A stretch of DNA of 64,000 nt from assembly GCA_037903475.1 (NCBI GenBank), contig JBAJFG010000620.1, positions 186,001-250,000 of the forward strand, given 5' to 3'. Under the pieces are notes generated by a model. It saw nothing but the letters and a program-made list of their open reading frames with translations, made no database searches and was not told where the DNA came from. Made by a program: the position numbers and the translations under genes. The DNA comes from Ancylostoma caninum. Lineage: Eukaryota > Nematoda > Chromadorea > Rhabditida > Ancylostomatidae. How positions within the stretch are numbered: the stretch's first letter is position 1; each line of letters starts with the position of its first letter. Shown one piece after another: positions 38,321 to 47,930 of this stretch.

Positions 38321-38811
38321 AAGTGGAGGAGCGCCTGAAAATATAGCTACCGATGCAGGAGGGGTGCGCCGGTGTCCACTACTCAGGGAAATGTCATGAG
38401 TTAGGTCCATATTTGTTAAATCGATTCGATGACGTCTAACATCAATCGTTAAAAAAAAACTAGATGTCAGACCACTGCGCGGATTAGTATGCAATCCGTG
38501 TGAATCCTTCCTCCTCTTCTCATTTGTTTATGAACACACCGCACCCTCCACTTTTATATGTTCTAACTGACTCTTATCACTTGACCAGTTATAACAAACA
38601 AAGAATGATAGACCATTTTCTGCGGTCAATCCAGGTTGAACCGGTTATATTTAGTTCCAAAAAGCTATTTCAGTCGAGCAAATGATAAAATTGCTTCGAG
38701 AAGGTTAATCCTCTTTGATAAGTGCATTTTTACATGAGAAAAAGCAATGGAAAGGGTGTGGGACACATTATAGCAAAAATGTGGAATAGCTGTGACTTTA
38801 TTACTTTACCA

Positions 38812-38879
38812 GACTTTTCCTAATGCTCGCTTCGCTCGCATGGCTTCATCCCTTCTTCATTCATATAAAGTCACAGCTA

Positions 38880-38880
<1 letters not shown>
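38812..38880. repeat. inverted terminal segment of copy D
   Basis: TTTCCTAATGCTCGCTTCGC appears on the plus strand where the family should read its complement. The segment is bracketed by inverted 16-17 bp copies of AATAGCTGTGACTTTA (38784-38800) and TAAAGTCACAGCTATT (38866-38882). Confidence 0.65.

Positions 38881-38881
<1 letters not shown>

Positions 38882-38912
<31 letters not shown>
38882..38912. repeat. (AT)n microsatellite
   Basis: A pure AT dinucleotide run at the outer end of the inverted RTE-B piece. Confidence 0.9.
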
Positions 38913-38914
<2 letters not shown>

Positions 38915-39239
38915 GGAATGATGCCAGCTTCGAGATAGGAGGTAAAGTGCTCTGCTAAGAGTTTATGCATTGTATATCCTCCGACTCTAAGCAAGTCCGC
39001 TGTAATGCCATCGGGTCCTGGGGCCGTCCCCTTTCTCAGCGATTGAATTGCAATTCTCACTTCCGAGACCAGAATGGGTGGTGGCTTTTCTTCTGTGGGG
39101 GATGGGCGTCTTGGGACAACCGTTGTTGAGCGGTACAGATTTGTATAAAAGTCCGTTACAATGCGTTCCATGTCCGTCCTCGTCGTTTTGGGTATTCCCT
39201 GTTTGTCTTTCAGGCACGTGGTCACAGCAGAATAGTCCG
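38913..39239 (-). pseudogene. RTE-B reverse transcriptase N-terminal part, inverted
   Basis: The minus-strand frame reads CLKDKQGIPKTTRTDMERIV, then DFYTNLYRST, LVSEVRIAIQSLRKG, TAPGPDGITADLLR and EAGIIPD. These are the blocks that precede QWK...LLFKKGD in RTE reverse transcriptases. It should be joined upstream of the plus-strand part, minus roughly ten codons lost at the junction. Confidence 0.82.
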
Positions 39240-39244
39240 AGACA

Positions 39245-40249
39245 GTGTTGATCTTCAAAAAAGGTGACAAAGAAGATATCGAAAACTACCGCCCTATTGC
39301 TTTGTTGTCTATACCGTACAAACTGTTCACGAAGATCATTCTGAACCGGCTTGAAACCACGCTTGATGAGTACCAGCCAATAGAACAGGCAGGTTTCAGA
39401 AAAGGCTTTTGCTGTATGGACCACATTCACACTATCGTCCAGCTGATTGAGAGATGCAGGGAATACACGATGCCTCTGATCCTCACATTCGTCGACTACA
39501 GAAAAGCATTCGACTCCGTCGAAACGAATGCAGTCTTGAATGCGCTCATACATGCAGGAGTAGATCCAGCTTACGTGAACATTCTTGAGCAGTGCAATGT
39601 CGGAACAACGACGACAATCCAGTTGTTTGACAAAAAACTACGCATTCCGATCGGAAAAGGTGTCCGACAAGGTGACACAATATCGCCAAAACTGTTCACG
39701 TCAGCCCTCCAGTATGCTATGTCTCGACTGAACTGGGAAGACAAAGGTATCACGATCGACGGAAAGAAGCTCTCAAACCTACGATTCGCAGACGACGTGG
39801 TTCTTGTTAGCAACAACACATCAGAGATGAACCAGCTGCTAAACGAGCTGAACGAAGTGAGCAAGAGCATCGGGCTGGAAATGAATATGAAGAAGACACA
39901 GATGATGGCAAATCAGTGGTGTGACAACGGAATAGTACAGCTGGATGGAATTATCTTGAGGAAAGTAGACAGCTACGTTTACCTGGGACGTGAAGTAAAT
40001 ATGACGAACGACTTGACAGGCGAAATTGGGCGAAGAAGAAAAGCGGCGTGGGCAGCCATGGACACGATTCGAGAAACAACAAGCCAAATCAGGGACTCGA
40101 AGCTGCGAGCTCACTTATTTGATTCTACGGTACTTCCGGCACTGTGTTATGCTACTGAAACATGGACGGACAACAGAAACATCTCCTTGGCTATGAGAAC
40201 GACACACAGGGCCTTGGAAAGATGTCTTCTGGGAACGAATAGATGGAAG
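39245..40249 (+). pseudogene. RTE-B reverse transcriptase, central part
   Basis: The open frame starts at LIFKKGDKEDIENYRPIA and runs through EQAGFRKGFCCMDHIH, DYRKAFDSVET, GVRQGDTISPKLF, catalytic RFADDVVLV (FADD at 39785-39796), MNMKKTQMM, YVYLGREVNMTNDL and LPALCYATETW. There are no stops until the hAT-like insertion at 40250. The remaining frame into the insertion to 40390 is not RT. Confidence 0.85.
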
Positions 40250-41561
40250 CAGGCCCCAGCGCAGCTTGTCGGTGGGCAAGCTGGGCTTCGTAAAAGGGTC
40301 GAAAAGCAAAAGGGGCTTCGTACGGGTTCGGGGCCGAGCCCCAGAAAAACTTTGAGGTGTTCGTTGGTCCAAAGAAAAGAAATGCGTTGATAAAGGCGAT
40401 GAAAGACGAAAAAGGCTCGCAAAAAAACTGCTCGTAGCTTGAGCAGAGCAATTGCGGCGATCGATGTTGAAAAGTTCGATTGGAGCAGATCATGTACAGG
40501 TTCCCATAATCCGGAGGACTTAAACGACTCCTGCGCCGCGGACTCTGCATGGATTGAGCTGGAATCTTCAGTGAGATAAGAATTAAGGGAACACTAGAAG
40601 ATTTTGGGAGAGACAATCTAAACTTATGCGAACTAGAAAAGTATACGCTCACATTCTGAGTCTGAGTGGTTGCAGGGCTCTCCCTTTAGGTCGAGACTTA
40701 ATCGATAGACACCGGATTTGGGATGAAGAAGCGTCATAATACTCACAATAAATGTATGATGTCAGAGTACAAAACTTATGTGAATCAAAAAATTGTATGC
40801 TCGGTAAAGGGGCCAGCCTATTTTCGACAGGCTGGGGTACAAGCTGAGCCTGTCGGGGGCATAATTTCCCTATTCAAACACATAAGCTTCCAACCTCCTA
40901 CCATGCTCCCAATACTTGTAGGTATGTGCTATCATACGCCTCACATACTATCACTTATCACCTCCTATCTTGTGAGTATTTGCCCTTCTCCGCTCGCTCC
41001 AAGGCACTATAGCAAGCCGTTTAGCCGCGCTCCAAAGCGGAACGCCGACCCAATCGAGCCTGCGCGGGAACTAAAATCATTTGAAAGCCCCTTTGAAAGC
41101 CTCGGTCCTTTTTTTCTACGAAGGCCACTGTCATTAGTTCGGTCTCTACTTTTTTCCAGAGTTTTTATTCCTTTATTCTCGATTATTTTGTTGTTCTGTT
41201 CTTCTTTTGGCGACCAATGTCGACCTTATTGTTTCCTGATTCCGTCAGTATAATTTCTGCCGCAGTGTGGAATGGTCCATTCATTGATTGCTCTTGGTAA
41301 AGAATTATAGTTATGTTTTGTCGGTTTACACTGGTTATTGCAGTAATTTTTTTTTGTGGTTTCACAATGGGTTATCGTCCTTTAGTTGCTACCAATTGCT
41401 TTAATTGCAATCACGGAGAATGCTTGTAGAATTGCTATCATTGGATGCGGTCATTCCCTTCTATCTATTGTTATTTTCAGAGGGGGCTTCGTAAAATCTG
41501 CATTTTTCAAAGGGGGCTTCGTTTTAGCTATGACCCTAATACAGGCTCGTGCCGGGGCCTG
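40250..41561. mobile_element. hAT-like element inserted in RTE-B
   Basis: It begins CAGGCCCCAGCGC and ends GTGCCGGGGCCTG, a short inverted pair. It is flanked on both sides by the 8-bp duplication GATGGAAG (40242-40249 and 41562-41569). An 8-bp duplication and CAGG-type ends are hAT hallmarks. Repeated GGGGCTTCGT motifs occur subterminally near both ends. No intact transposase was found. A frame at 40723-41253 has no known domain. Confidence 0.78.
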
Positions 41562-41562
41562 G

Positions 41563-41866
41563 ATGGAAGCAATGGAAATGCGGCCTCAGTAGCAAAGACT
41601 TGAGGAAGGAATCGAAGATCAAGGACCTGACAGACTACATGGCATCCGCAAAGCATCGGTGGGCAGGACACGTGATGCGCCGAACTGACGACAGATGGAG
41701 CACGAGATCAACTCTCTGGACTCCCTTGAACGTCAAAAGACCCCTCGGCCGACCCTTCACGCGCTGGTCTGATACATTTTCCAGGTCGTTTAAACAAAGA
41801 GAACTGACGAACTGGATGAGAGCGGCCCGAGACAGGAGAACCTGGAGCGAATGTGGTCCACACTGA
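41563..41866 (+). pseudogene. RTE-B C-terminal part after the insertion
   Basis: The frame resumes WKCGLSSKDLRKESKIKDLT, then KHRWAGHVMRRTDDRW, RPLGRPFTRWSDTF, ending RRTWSECGPH and TGA. This is the typical RTE C-terminal block. Joining across one copy of the 8-bp duplication restores the layout of the family. Confidence 0.8.
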
Positions 41867-41929
41867 GAAGACCAACCCAGCAGTGAAGATGGACCATCAA
41901 AGCATCAAAGTATCAAAGTATATATATAT

Positions 41930-42207
41930 CAGTGGCGGACACAGAAAGTGGGCGGGAGGGGGGGCGTGGGAAGAAAAGTGGGGTCTCCGCCGTTTTGGGG
42001 ACCCAGACGGAAAATAAAATTAATAATAATATTAATTATAATAATAAACAATAAATAAAAAATATATTAAAAATAATAATAAAAATAAACAGTTAAAAAT
42101 AAACTAACACAAGATTTTTATTTGTATTGTAAAGTAATTTCGAAAATTTGGCGACCCATTCTCGGGGGCGCGCGCGCCCCCCGCCCCCCCCCCTGCGTCC
42201 GCCACTG
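41930..42207. mobile_element. hAT-like MITE in (AT)n
   Basis: The ends CAGTGGCGGACACAG and CTGCGTCCGCCACTG are inverted, and the length is 278 bp. It sits inside an AT run that supplies an 8-bp ATATATAT-type duplication. The centre is A/T-rich plus a GC-rich tract near 42170. No coding sequence. Confidence 0.75.
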
Positions 42208-42217
42208 ATATATATAT

Positions 42218-43488
42218 ATACCAGTATGGCCGTCCGGCTGACGCCGGACTTCCAGACTTTTCCTAATGCTCGCTTCGCTCGCATGGCTTCATCCCTTCTT
42301 CAAATGAAGTCACAGCTACTCCACATTTTTGCTATAATGTGTCCCACACCCTTTCCTTTGCTTTTTCTCATGCAAAAATGCACTTATCAAAGAGGATTAA
42401 CCTTCTCGAAGCAATTTCATCATTTGCTCAACTGAAATAGCTTTTTGTAGCTATATATAACCGGTTCAACCTGGATTCACCGCGGAAAATGGTCTATCAT
42501 TCTTTGTTTGTTATAACTGGTCAAGTGATAGGAGTCAGTTAGAACATATAAAAGTGGAGGGTGCGGTGTGTTCATAAACAAATGAGAAGAGAAGAACACG
42601 GGGGAGGACGTAAGGAGGAAGGATTCACACGGATTGCATACTAATCCGCGCAGTGGTCTCACATCTAGTTTTTTTTTACGATTGATGTTAGACGCCATCG
42701 AATCGATTTAACAAATATGGACCTAACTCATGACATTTCCCTGAGTAGTGGACATCGGCGCACCCCTCCTGCATCGGTAGCTATATTTTCAGGCGCTCCT
42801 CCACTTTTGAGCGCAGACGCAGCCCTATCACAGCAGTAGACCCGTCTCCCCCCCCACTTTGGGAGCAGACGCACCCTTATCACAGCCATGGACCCGTCTT
42901 CCCCCACTTTGGGCGCCGGTGCACCCTTATCACAGCAGTGGACCCGTCTCCCCCCACTTTGGGCGCCGGTGCACGCTTATCACAGCAGTGGACCCGTCTC
43001 CCCCACTTTGGGCGCCGGCGCACCCTTATCACAGCCGTGGACCCGTCTCCCCCACTTTGGGCGCCGGCGCACTCTTATCACAGCAGTGGACCCGTCTCCC
43101 CCCACTTTGGGCGCCGGCGCACCCTTATCACAGCAGTGGACCCGTCTCCCCCACTTTGGGCGCCGGCGCACCCTTATCACAGCCGTGGACCCGTCTCCCC
43201 CCACTTTGGGCGCCGGCGCACCCTTATCACAGCAGTGGACCCGTCTCCTCCCACTTTGGGCGCCGCGCACCCTTATCACAGCAGTGGACCCGTCTCCCCC
43301 CACTTTGGGCGCCGGCGCACCCTTATCACAGCCGTGGACCCGTCTCCCCCACTTTGGGCGCCGGCGCACCCTTCATGTAACGGTGGAGTGGTCGGCATCA
43401 CTCTAAGCCACGCCCTCGAATTTCGTTCTACACACACACACACACACACACGTGACACACAAAGTAAGCCCGTTATTATAAGTCATGA
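42218..43488 (-). mobile_element. minisatellite-bearing Helentron/HINE-like element, copy E
   Basis: In reverse orientation, the 3' terminus CCAGTATGGCCGTCCGGC is at 42221, again against (AT)n. Next come the GCTCGCTTCGCTCGCATGG box, the 3' unique block (to about 42760), minisatellite 42815-43378 and a (CA)n leader. The 5' block AAGCCCGTTATTATAAGTCA is at 43464-43483, followed by (AT)n. Confidence 0.6.
42815..43378. repeat. ~50-bp minisatellite of copy E
   Basis: About eleven very uniform units of CACTTTGGGCGCCGGCGCAC followed by CCTTATCACAGCAGTGGACC. The long frames through it in all phases are repeat artefacts. Confidence 0.9.
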
Positions 43489-43503
43489 TATATATATATA
43501 TAT

Positions 43504-43555
<52 letters not shown>
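43486..43555. repeat. (AT)n microsatellite
   Basis: A long AT dinucleotide run with one short interruption. It marks the outer 5' edge of copy E. Confidence 0.9.
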
Positions 43556-43682
43556 GCGCCAGCAAATTTTACGGCAGGTAGCTCGCGAGCGCTAAACCAA
43601 CTCAAAACGTAGCTGACCTCTTCGTTTTTCAAGAGAATCTAGCCGGGCAAGCGAGTTCAGACAACACTCTGGAAGATAGGTC

Positions 43683-44420
43683 GATAATCTGACGAAGACG
43701 ATGTTCATGAGAAACGGATGGGTCCCGAATGCTCCACTCTCGCTCAAAGGAACGACCGTATCCGAATGCTCCAGCTACGTATATCTAGGTGGGGAAGTCA
43801 ACATGATGAACGACCTCGCTCCAGAGCTGGGCAGGAGGAAACGAGCGGCTTGGGGAGCTTACAAAAGCGTCGAGGACGTAGTGAAGAAGAAGAACACCAG
43901 GCTCCGTACCCTGCTCTTCAACACAACGGTTCTCCCTGCTTTGACGTACGCCTCAGAAACTTGGGCGTTGCGCTAGCAGGATGAGAATGCGGTCACGTTG
44001 TCGAACACTCCATCGAGAGGGTGATGCTAGGAATAACCTGCCCCACGCAAGTGCGAGCTGGAATACGGAGTTCCACCCTTCGTCAACAGTCGAAGATCAG
44101 GGACGCTACCGCTTGCGCCAAGTTGAGTAAGATCAGGTGGCCCGGATACGTGACGAGTCCTAACGACAACCATTGGACAAGAGCCGTAGAGAGGCGACAG
44201 GACTCCACAGAATGTTAAGCGCACAACAGGAAGACCACCGACCCGATGGTCAGACTTCTTCACGAAGTCCTCCATGGATAGATACGATGCTCTCCGTGTC
44301 TCTCGAACGGACAGAATCCACTTGAAGGCTCTAGCACGCGAGAGGGACAAATGGAAAGATTGCTGGCGCCGGCTCAGTATATCTTAAGATCGACGGGAGT
44401 CAAGAAGATCAAGGTGAATG
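43683..44420 (+). pseudogene. 5'-truncated RTE-A copy (RT C-terminus and 3' tail)
   Basis: The sequence starts at NLTKTMFMRNGWVPN and continues SSYVYLGGEVNMMNDLAPEL, LPALTYASETWALR then a TAG where RTE-A reads Lys. A frameshift follows, then STLRQQSKIRDATACAKLSK and further shifts. The tail ends with GGGAGTCAAGAAGATCAAGG near 44400. It is the same family as 17765-21185, heavily 5' truncated as is usual for non-LTR elements. Confidence 0.85.
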
Positions 44421-45228
44421 TGAAATTTGTAGTTAGCAGTGATCATGCATTACTTGCTTGATACTTTACTGATTTTATCCCTCAAGAACTTATGCTTAGG
44501 TGAACCGAAGAAATTATAGGCCCACAATTCTATAGCATTTATTTTGAGAAATTCTCCCTTTGGCATGTACGTAGGCTTCAAGGAGTCAGATCAGATGACG
44601 ATGAGAAATTGCAGAGCCCGCAGAATAGGAGGCACAGGAGAAGGCTTCTCAATCAGGCTCCTTTTTTTATTATTAGGCACCTTTATCAAAAAGAGGGATG
44701 AAATTTGCGTGGAAAATGGATGGAAAGTTCAGTTGTTTTTTTTTTCGACTGTTCTCACCAGCTTCCAAACCTGGTTTGGTCAAGTCAGCACCCTGAACTG
44801 CCCCTCCATGTAAGTTTGGGGTCTGTACTGGGGCCGCTGAAATATTAGGTTGATGGAAAAGTCATATCCAAAATTTTTCAAAAATTGTCTTTAATTCAAC
44901 AACTGAAGCAGAGAGGGGTGTGACCTAAGGTTATTGAGGAACATTTGCTAAGATATCTTTCAAATGGTATACCAGGACTAGCCAGATCACTCTTGCTCTA
45001 ACCGTGCCTCAAATTGTCGAAGGCACTCTCTGCCGCATCTCATATTTAGAGCTACTGAGCGGCACTTTGACGAGCACTGCAACCACCAACACCAGTGGCT
45101 CAGTCAGCAGAGTGTCATCATGTATTCTACACTAATGCCTATTTTCAACTTTTACTGGATCTTGGCATAAGATTTCTATGTAGTATCACATCAAACTTGT
45201 TGGAGCCTTGATCAAAATTGGTAACACA

Positions 45229-45272
45229 CTTTATTAGGCTAACGCTTCGGCCTTTCCGACTTCTTCAGAGAT
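45229..45272 (-). ncRNA. hammerhead-like motif of a Penelope element
   Basis: On the minus strand CTCTGAAGAAG is followed by a short stem-loop-like GTC...GGC, then CGAAGCG and TTAGCCTAATAAAGTG. This has the CUGANGA...GAA order of a hammerhead core. Penelope-like elements are known to carry hammerhead ribozymes in their terminal repeats, and a Penelope endonuclease remnant lies about 210 bp upstream on the same strand. Helix II is weak, so activity is doubtful. Confidence 0.4.
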
Positions 45273-45483
45273 TGGAAAAGTCGAGAACGCTTGAGAACTA
45301 CCCGCTCAAACACCTTATCAAGTCTCAAAATGAAGCCTCAGGAACTAGAGCAAGGAACGAACAAAGAGTGCGAGTTCTTGTAAAGCTTGTCTTTTCAGTG
45401 GAGCAATGTTTGGAGGATCACCTTCAGCTAGCCATGCACTGAATGAAGCGGAGGAGGGTCTCCGTTGCTGCGCAGGTAATGGA

Positions 45484-45621
45484 TCAAAACCAGCACAGAT
45501 CGAGGTACTGCATGAGTCCATTCACTAAAGTGATGCATTCATCGTTTCTGTTCATTTTTGGACATTCTGCTGCAATCCAAAGTGCCTCCAGCGTTTTGCG
45601 CCTAGGGATTTCGCTTCGAGT
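45484..45621 (-). pseudogene. Penelope GIY-YIG endonuclease, C-terminal remnant
   Basis: The minus-strand frame reads TRSEIPRRKTLEALWIAAEC, then PKMNRNDECITL and YLDLCWF before TGA. 'R(K)TLEA(F/L)WI', 'MNR(xD)EC' and a final 'YLDLC(G/W)F' are typical of the end of nematode Penelope-like proteins. Upstream sequence is interrupted by stops, so only the tail survives. It is a different lineage from the endonuclease-lacking RT at 2150. Confidence 0.6.
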
Positions 45622-46167
45622 GCAAGTATTCCTCAGGGATTACTTTGTCATGGTGGAGTATACGATGCATCCCAGCATGCCCTATTCTACTGACTATGCC
45701 TTCGCCAAATATAATTTGATCGGCCTCTTTGAAGTTTCATTCTCAAAGAGAAAAAGTATTTCCAAAAATAATGATGGTAAAGCGAGTGTTGCTGGTATCT
45801 CCGGCCCTAACTCGCGCTGTTCTGAGAAAAAAAACAATTTCCAAAAAATAGTGCATAGTTCCTGACAACGATGATGATTCTACAGTAAATTAAATAAGTT
45901 ACAAAATCATGTTACGATACAAACAAAAAGAGATCAAGATCTCGGACAGAACCTTCTCGACAACCTAATACAACAGTACCAGAGTGGCTTTGCCTTGGAA
46001 GCTGCACACTCAGAATTAACTATGTAAGAAATGCCGTCATATGTTTCGGCCAGTGAATGCTGCTGCAGTTAATGCATACAGAAACATCGAATGATTGGAG
46101 AGGAACTTCGTTGCAAGAAAGCTGAATCGGCCTTACTGCGCTTCCATTGAACGCGTCGAAGTTTGTA

Positions 46168-47047
46168 TTAGGTTGGTCCGAAAGTTTTGCACCAAGATAT
46201 TTTTTAGGATCTAGAATTCCATAGACTTTGAATCAAAATGCCACTACATGTGAACTGTAGGATACACCTGGCTGCAGCCGTACAATAATTGCTCGAAGCA
46301 CTGAGTTACAGAAAACTGATGACAGGTTGGGTCCCCCAAAAACATAGTGCCTTGCAAGACTGAGTGTGGGCTAATCTTTGCTGCTGCGTCCACACAGGAA
46401 GAACTTTCTCCACCAGCTCATTAGTGGAAATGAGACTTGGGTCTGTGTGTTAACCATACACGAGAGAAAAGTTGAGTCGCGCGTAGCGAACCATCTCCAA
46501 AACAGCTAAAAGGAGAAGTGCACGAAAGAAGGTTTTTCTGTGTTCTTGGTGGAATTCCGAGAGAAGCTGACACCTATGCTACCATGACTGCCTAAGTCTA
46601 CTCTTTTTAACTACAGAAATTGGCAGACGCAATTTACCTGGAGCTGGGAAAAATTGACCATCTTGCTCCACTTCATGACAACGCCCGATCTCACGTGGCG
46701 AAGCTTACCCACCAAAAAATTGCCGAATTGGGTTGGGAGGATCTACCACAATCTGCTTATTCTCCTGACTTAACCCCGTCTGAATACCAGTTGCTAGTAG
46801 CCCTGAGGCTGCATCTACGAGAAAACAAATTCGGTGATTGGACCAAACCGAAATGTGAGATTCGAAGCTTCTTAGACTCGCAGCTGCCAGAGTTCTTGAC
46901 CTCTGGAGCTGATGCTTTAGTGGAGCGTTGGCCATGCCTCGTGGATCATGAACGCGACTATTTTGTTGATTGATATCTATTCATAATGAACTTAACATTT
47001 TTTGAAAAATGTATGAGATTAGGTGCAAAACTTCCGGACCAACCTAA
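46168..47047 (+). mobile_element. mariner transposon (degenerate)
   Basis: TIRs TTAGGTTGGTCCGAAAGTTT (left, preceded by TA) and its inverse AACTTCCGGACCAACCTAA (right) bound 880 bp. The right flank reads GTA, so the TA duplication is imperfect. The interior has a broken transposase. Confidence 0.85.
46620..46973 (+). pseudogene. mariner transposase, C-terminal part
   Basis: The frame contains HDNARSHVAK with the second catalytic Asp, then WEDLPQSAYSPDLTPSEYQLL. The third catalytic position is Glu instead of the mariner Asp (34 residues between). Upstream, the block around the first Asp reads GNETWVC near 46425, with Asn at the catalytic site. The N-terminal DNA-binding domain is lost or frameshifted. 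Confidence 0.8.
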
Positions 47048-47236
47048 GTAAATACCACACGTGCTCTTCGAATAGAATACACTAGCAAAGAATCAGCGAG
47101 ATCATCGTACTTTTGCTTGTCTGCGACGCATGGGCTACGAGACAACGCAGGTCGTCTCCTAGAGTTTATCTTGCGACTTTGACGTCCACTCCTCTTCCTT
47201 GAAGTGAGCTCTCAACCCATGGCATGCTCGTTGGTA

Positions 47237-47308
47237 GATGGATCACCTTGATCACCTTGACTCCCGTTGGTCTTCGGGTATACCGAGCGGACGCCAGCAA
47301 TCCTTCCA
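47237..47308 (-). repeat. RTE-A 3'-end fragment
   Basis: The plus strand reads GATCACCTTGATCACCTTGA and TACCGAGCGGACGCCAGCAA, matching 17770-17845 of RTE-A. Only the last ~70 bp of an element survives. Confidence 0.75.
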
Positions 47309-47930
47309 AAGAAGAACACCACCTATAGGAATAATTAGGCCCCTCATAGACGAGATTTAGTCGCTACTTGTCGCTTCGATTGGAATACTACTGATACTAG
47401 CTCTTAGTAAAGTGTAGCGGACGAGCTGAGAACTAGGGGAAAAAAGATTGAATACAGATGACTGCTTGGATAAACTATTGCTGCTATTTTTCCATTCATG
47501 CCTTCCAAGAGAGGACGCACCACTTCCAGATGACAAGCGCTCACAAGGAATCAAACACAATCGTCCATATTATTCAGAACTGCTTACTTGAAAATGTCCA
47601 ATGCACAACTTTACTGGTACCAGCGAAGCGATAGAGAAAACGACAGCACAGCCGTCCTTACTTTAAAATAACTTACTTAAATATTATAATACCATAGAAA
47701 AGAATTTTAAAAAGAAACAAACACAACTGGGTAGGCGTGACAACAGCATAAACAAACCGAGACGATTTACAATGCAGAGAGAACTTTTGGGCCACAACGG
47801 AACAGAGAAAAGAAACCCTGCAGAGAGGGGGAGGTCGTCTACTGCAAAGTTGACTAAATGGTGAATGTTGAATGTTTGGACAACGTGACAAGCTTCATGC
47901 AAATAGTTCCCATCACAGATTTTTGCAGGA
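47309..47930. other. region downstream of gdi-1, no gene seen
   Basis: This should include the gdi-1 3' UTR. Minus frames at 47357-47560 and 47673-47891 are short and unassigned. Confidence 0.4.

Larger units (their letters stand above)
37557..38880 (+). mobile_element. minisatellite-bearing Helentron/HINE-like element, copy D
   Basis: It has the 5' block ACTTATAATAACGCGCTTAG, the leader with AGCGTTACGAAATTA, minisatellite 37738-38320, and the 3' unique block (AGAATGATAGACCATTTTCT). The 3' terminal part (about 38812-38865) is inverted relative to copies B, C and E. Confidence 0.55.
38913..41932 (+). mobile_element. RTE-type retrotransposon with 5' inversion (RTE-B)
   Basis: This is a 5'-truncated non-LTR element. 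Its 5'-most 330 bp (38913-39240) is inverted, and the remainder (39245-40249, 41562-41932) is on the plus strand. It is interrupted by a hAT-like element at 40250-41561. The 3' tail is ATCAAAG repeats running into (AT)n at 41895-41929. RT blocks match RTE-A at the family level but differ in sequence, so it is a separate lineage. Confidence 0.82.
44847..45974. mobile_element. possible mariner-like terminal repeats
   Basis: The left end TA-TTAGGTTGATGGAAAAG and right end (complement TTAGGTTGTCGAGAAGG, then TA) resemble mariner ends, but the match is short and imperfect. The interior contains a Penelope remnant rather than a mariner transposase. The boundaries may be coincidental. Confidence 0.3.
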
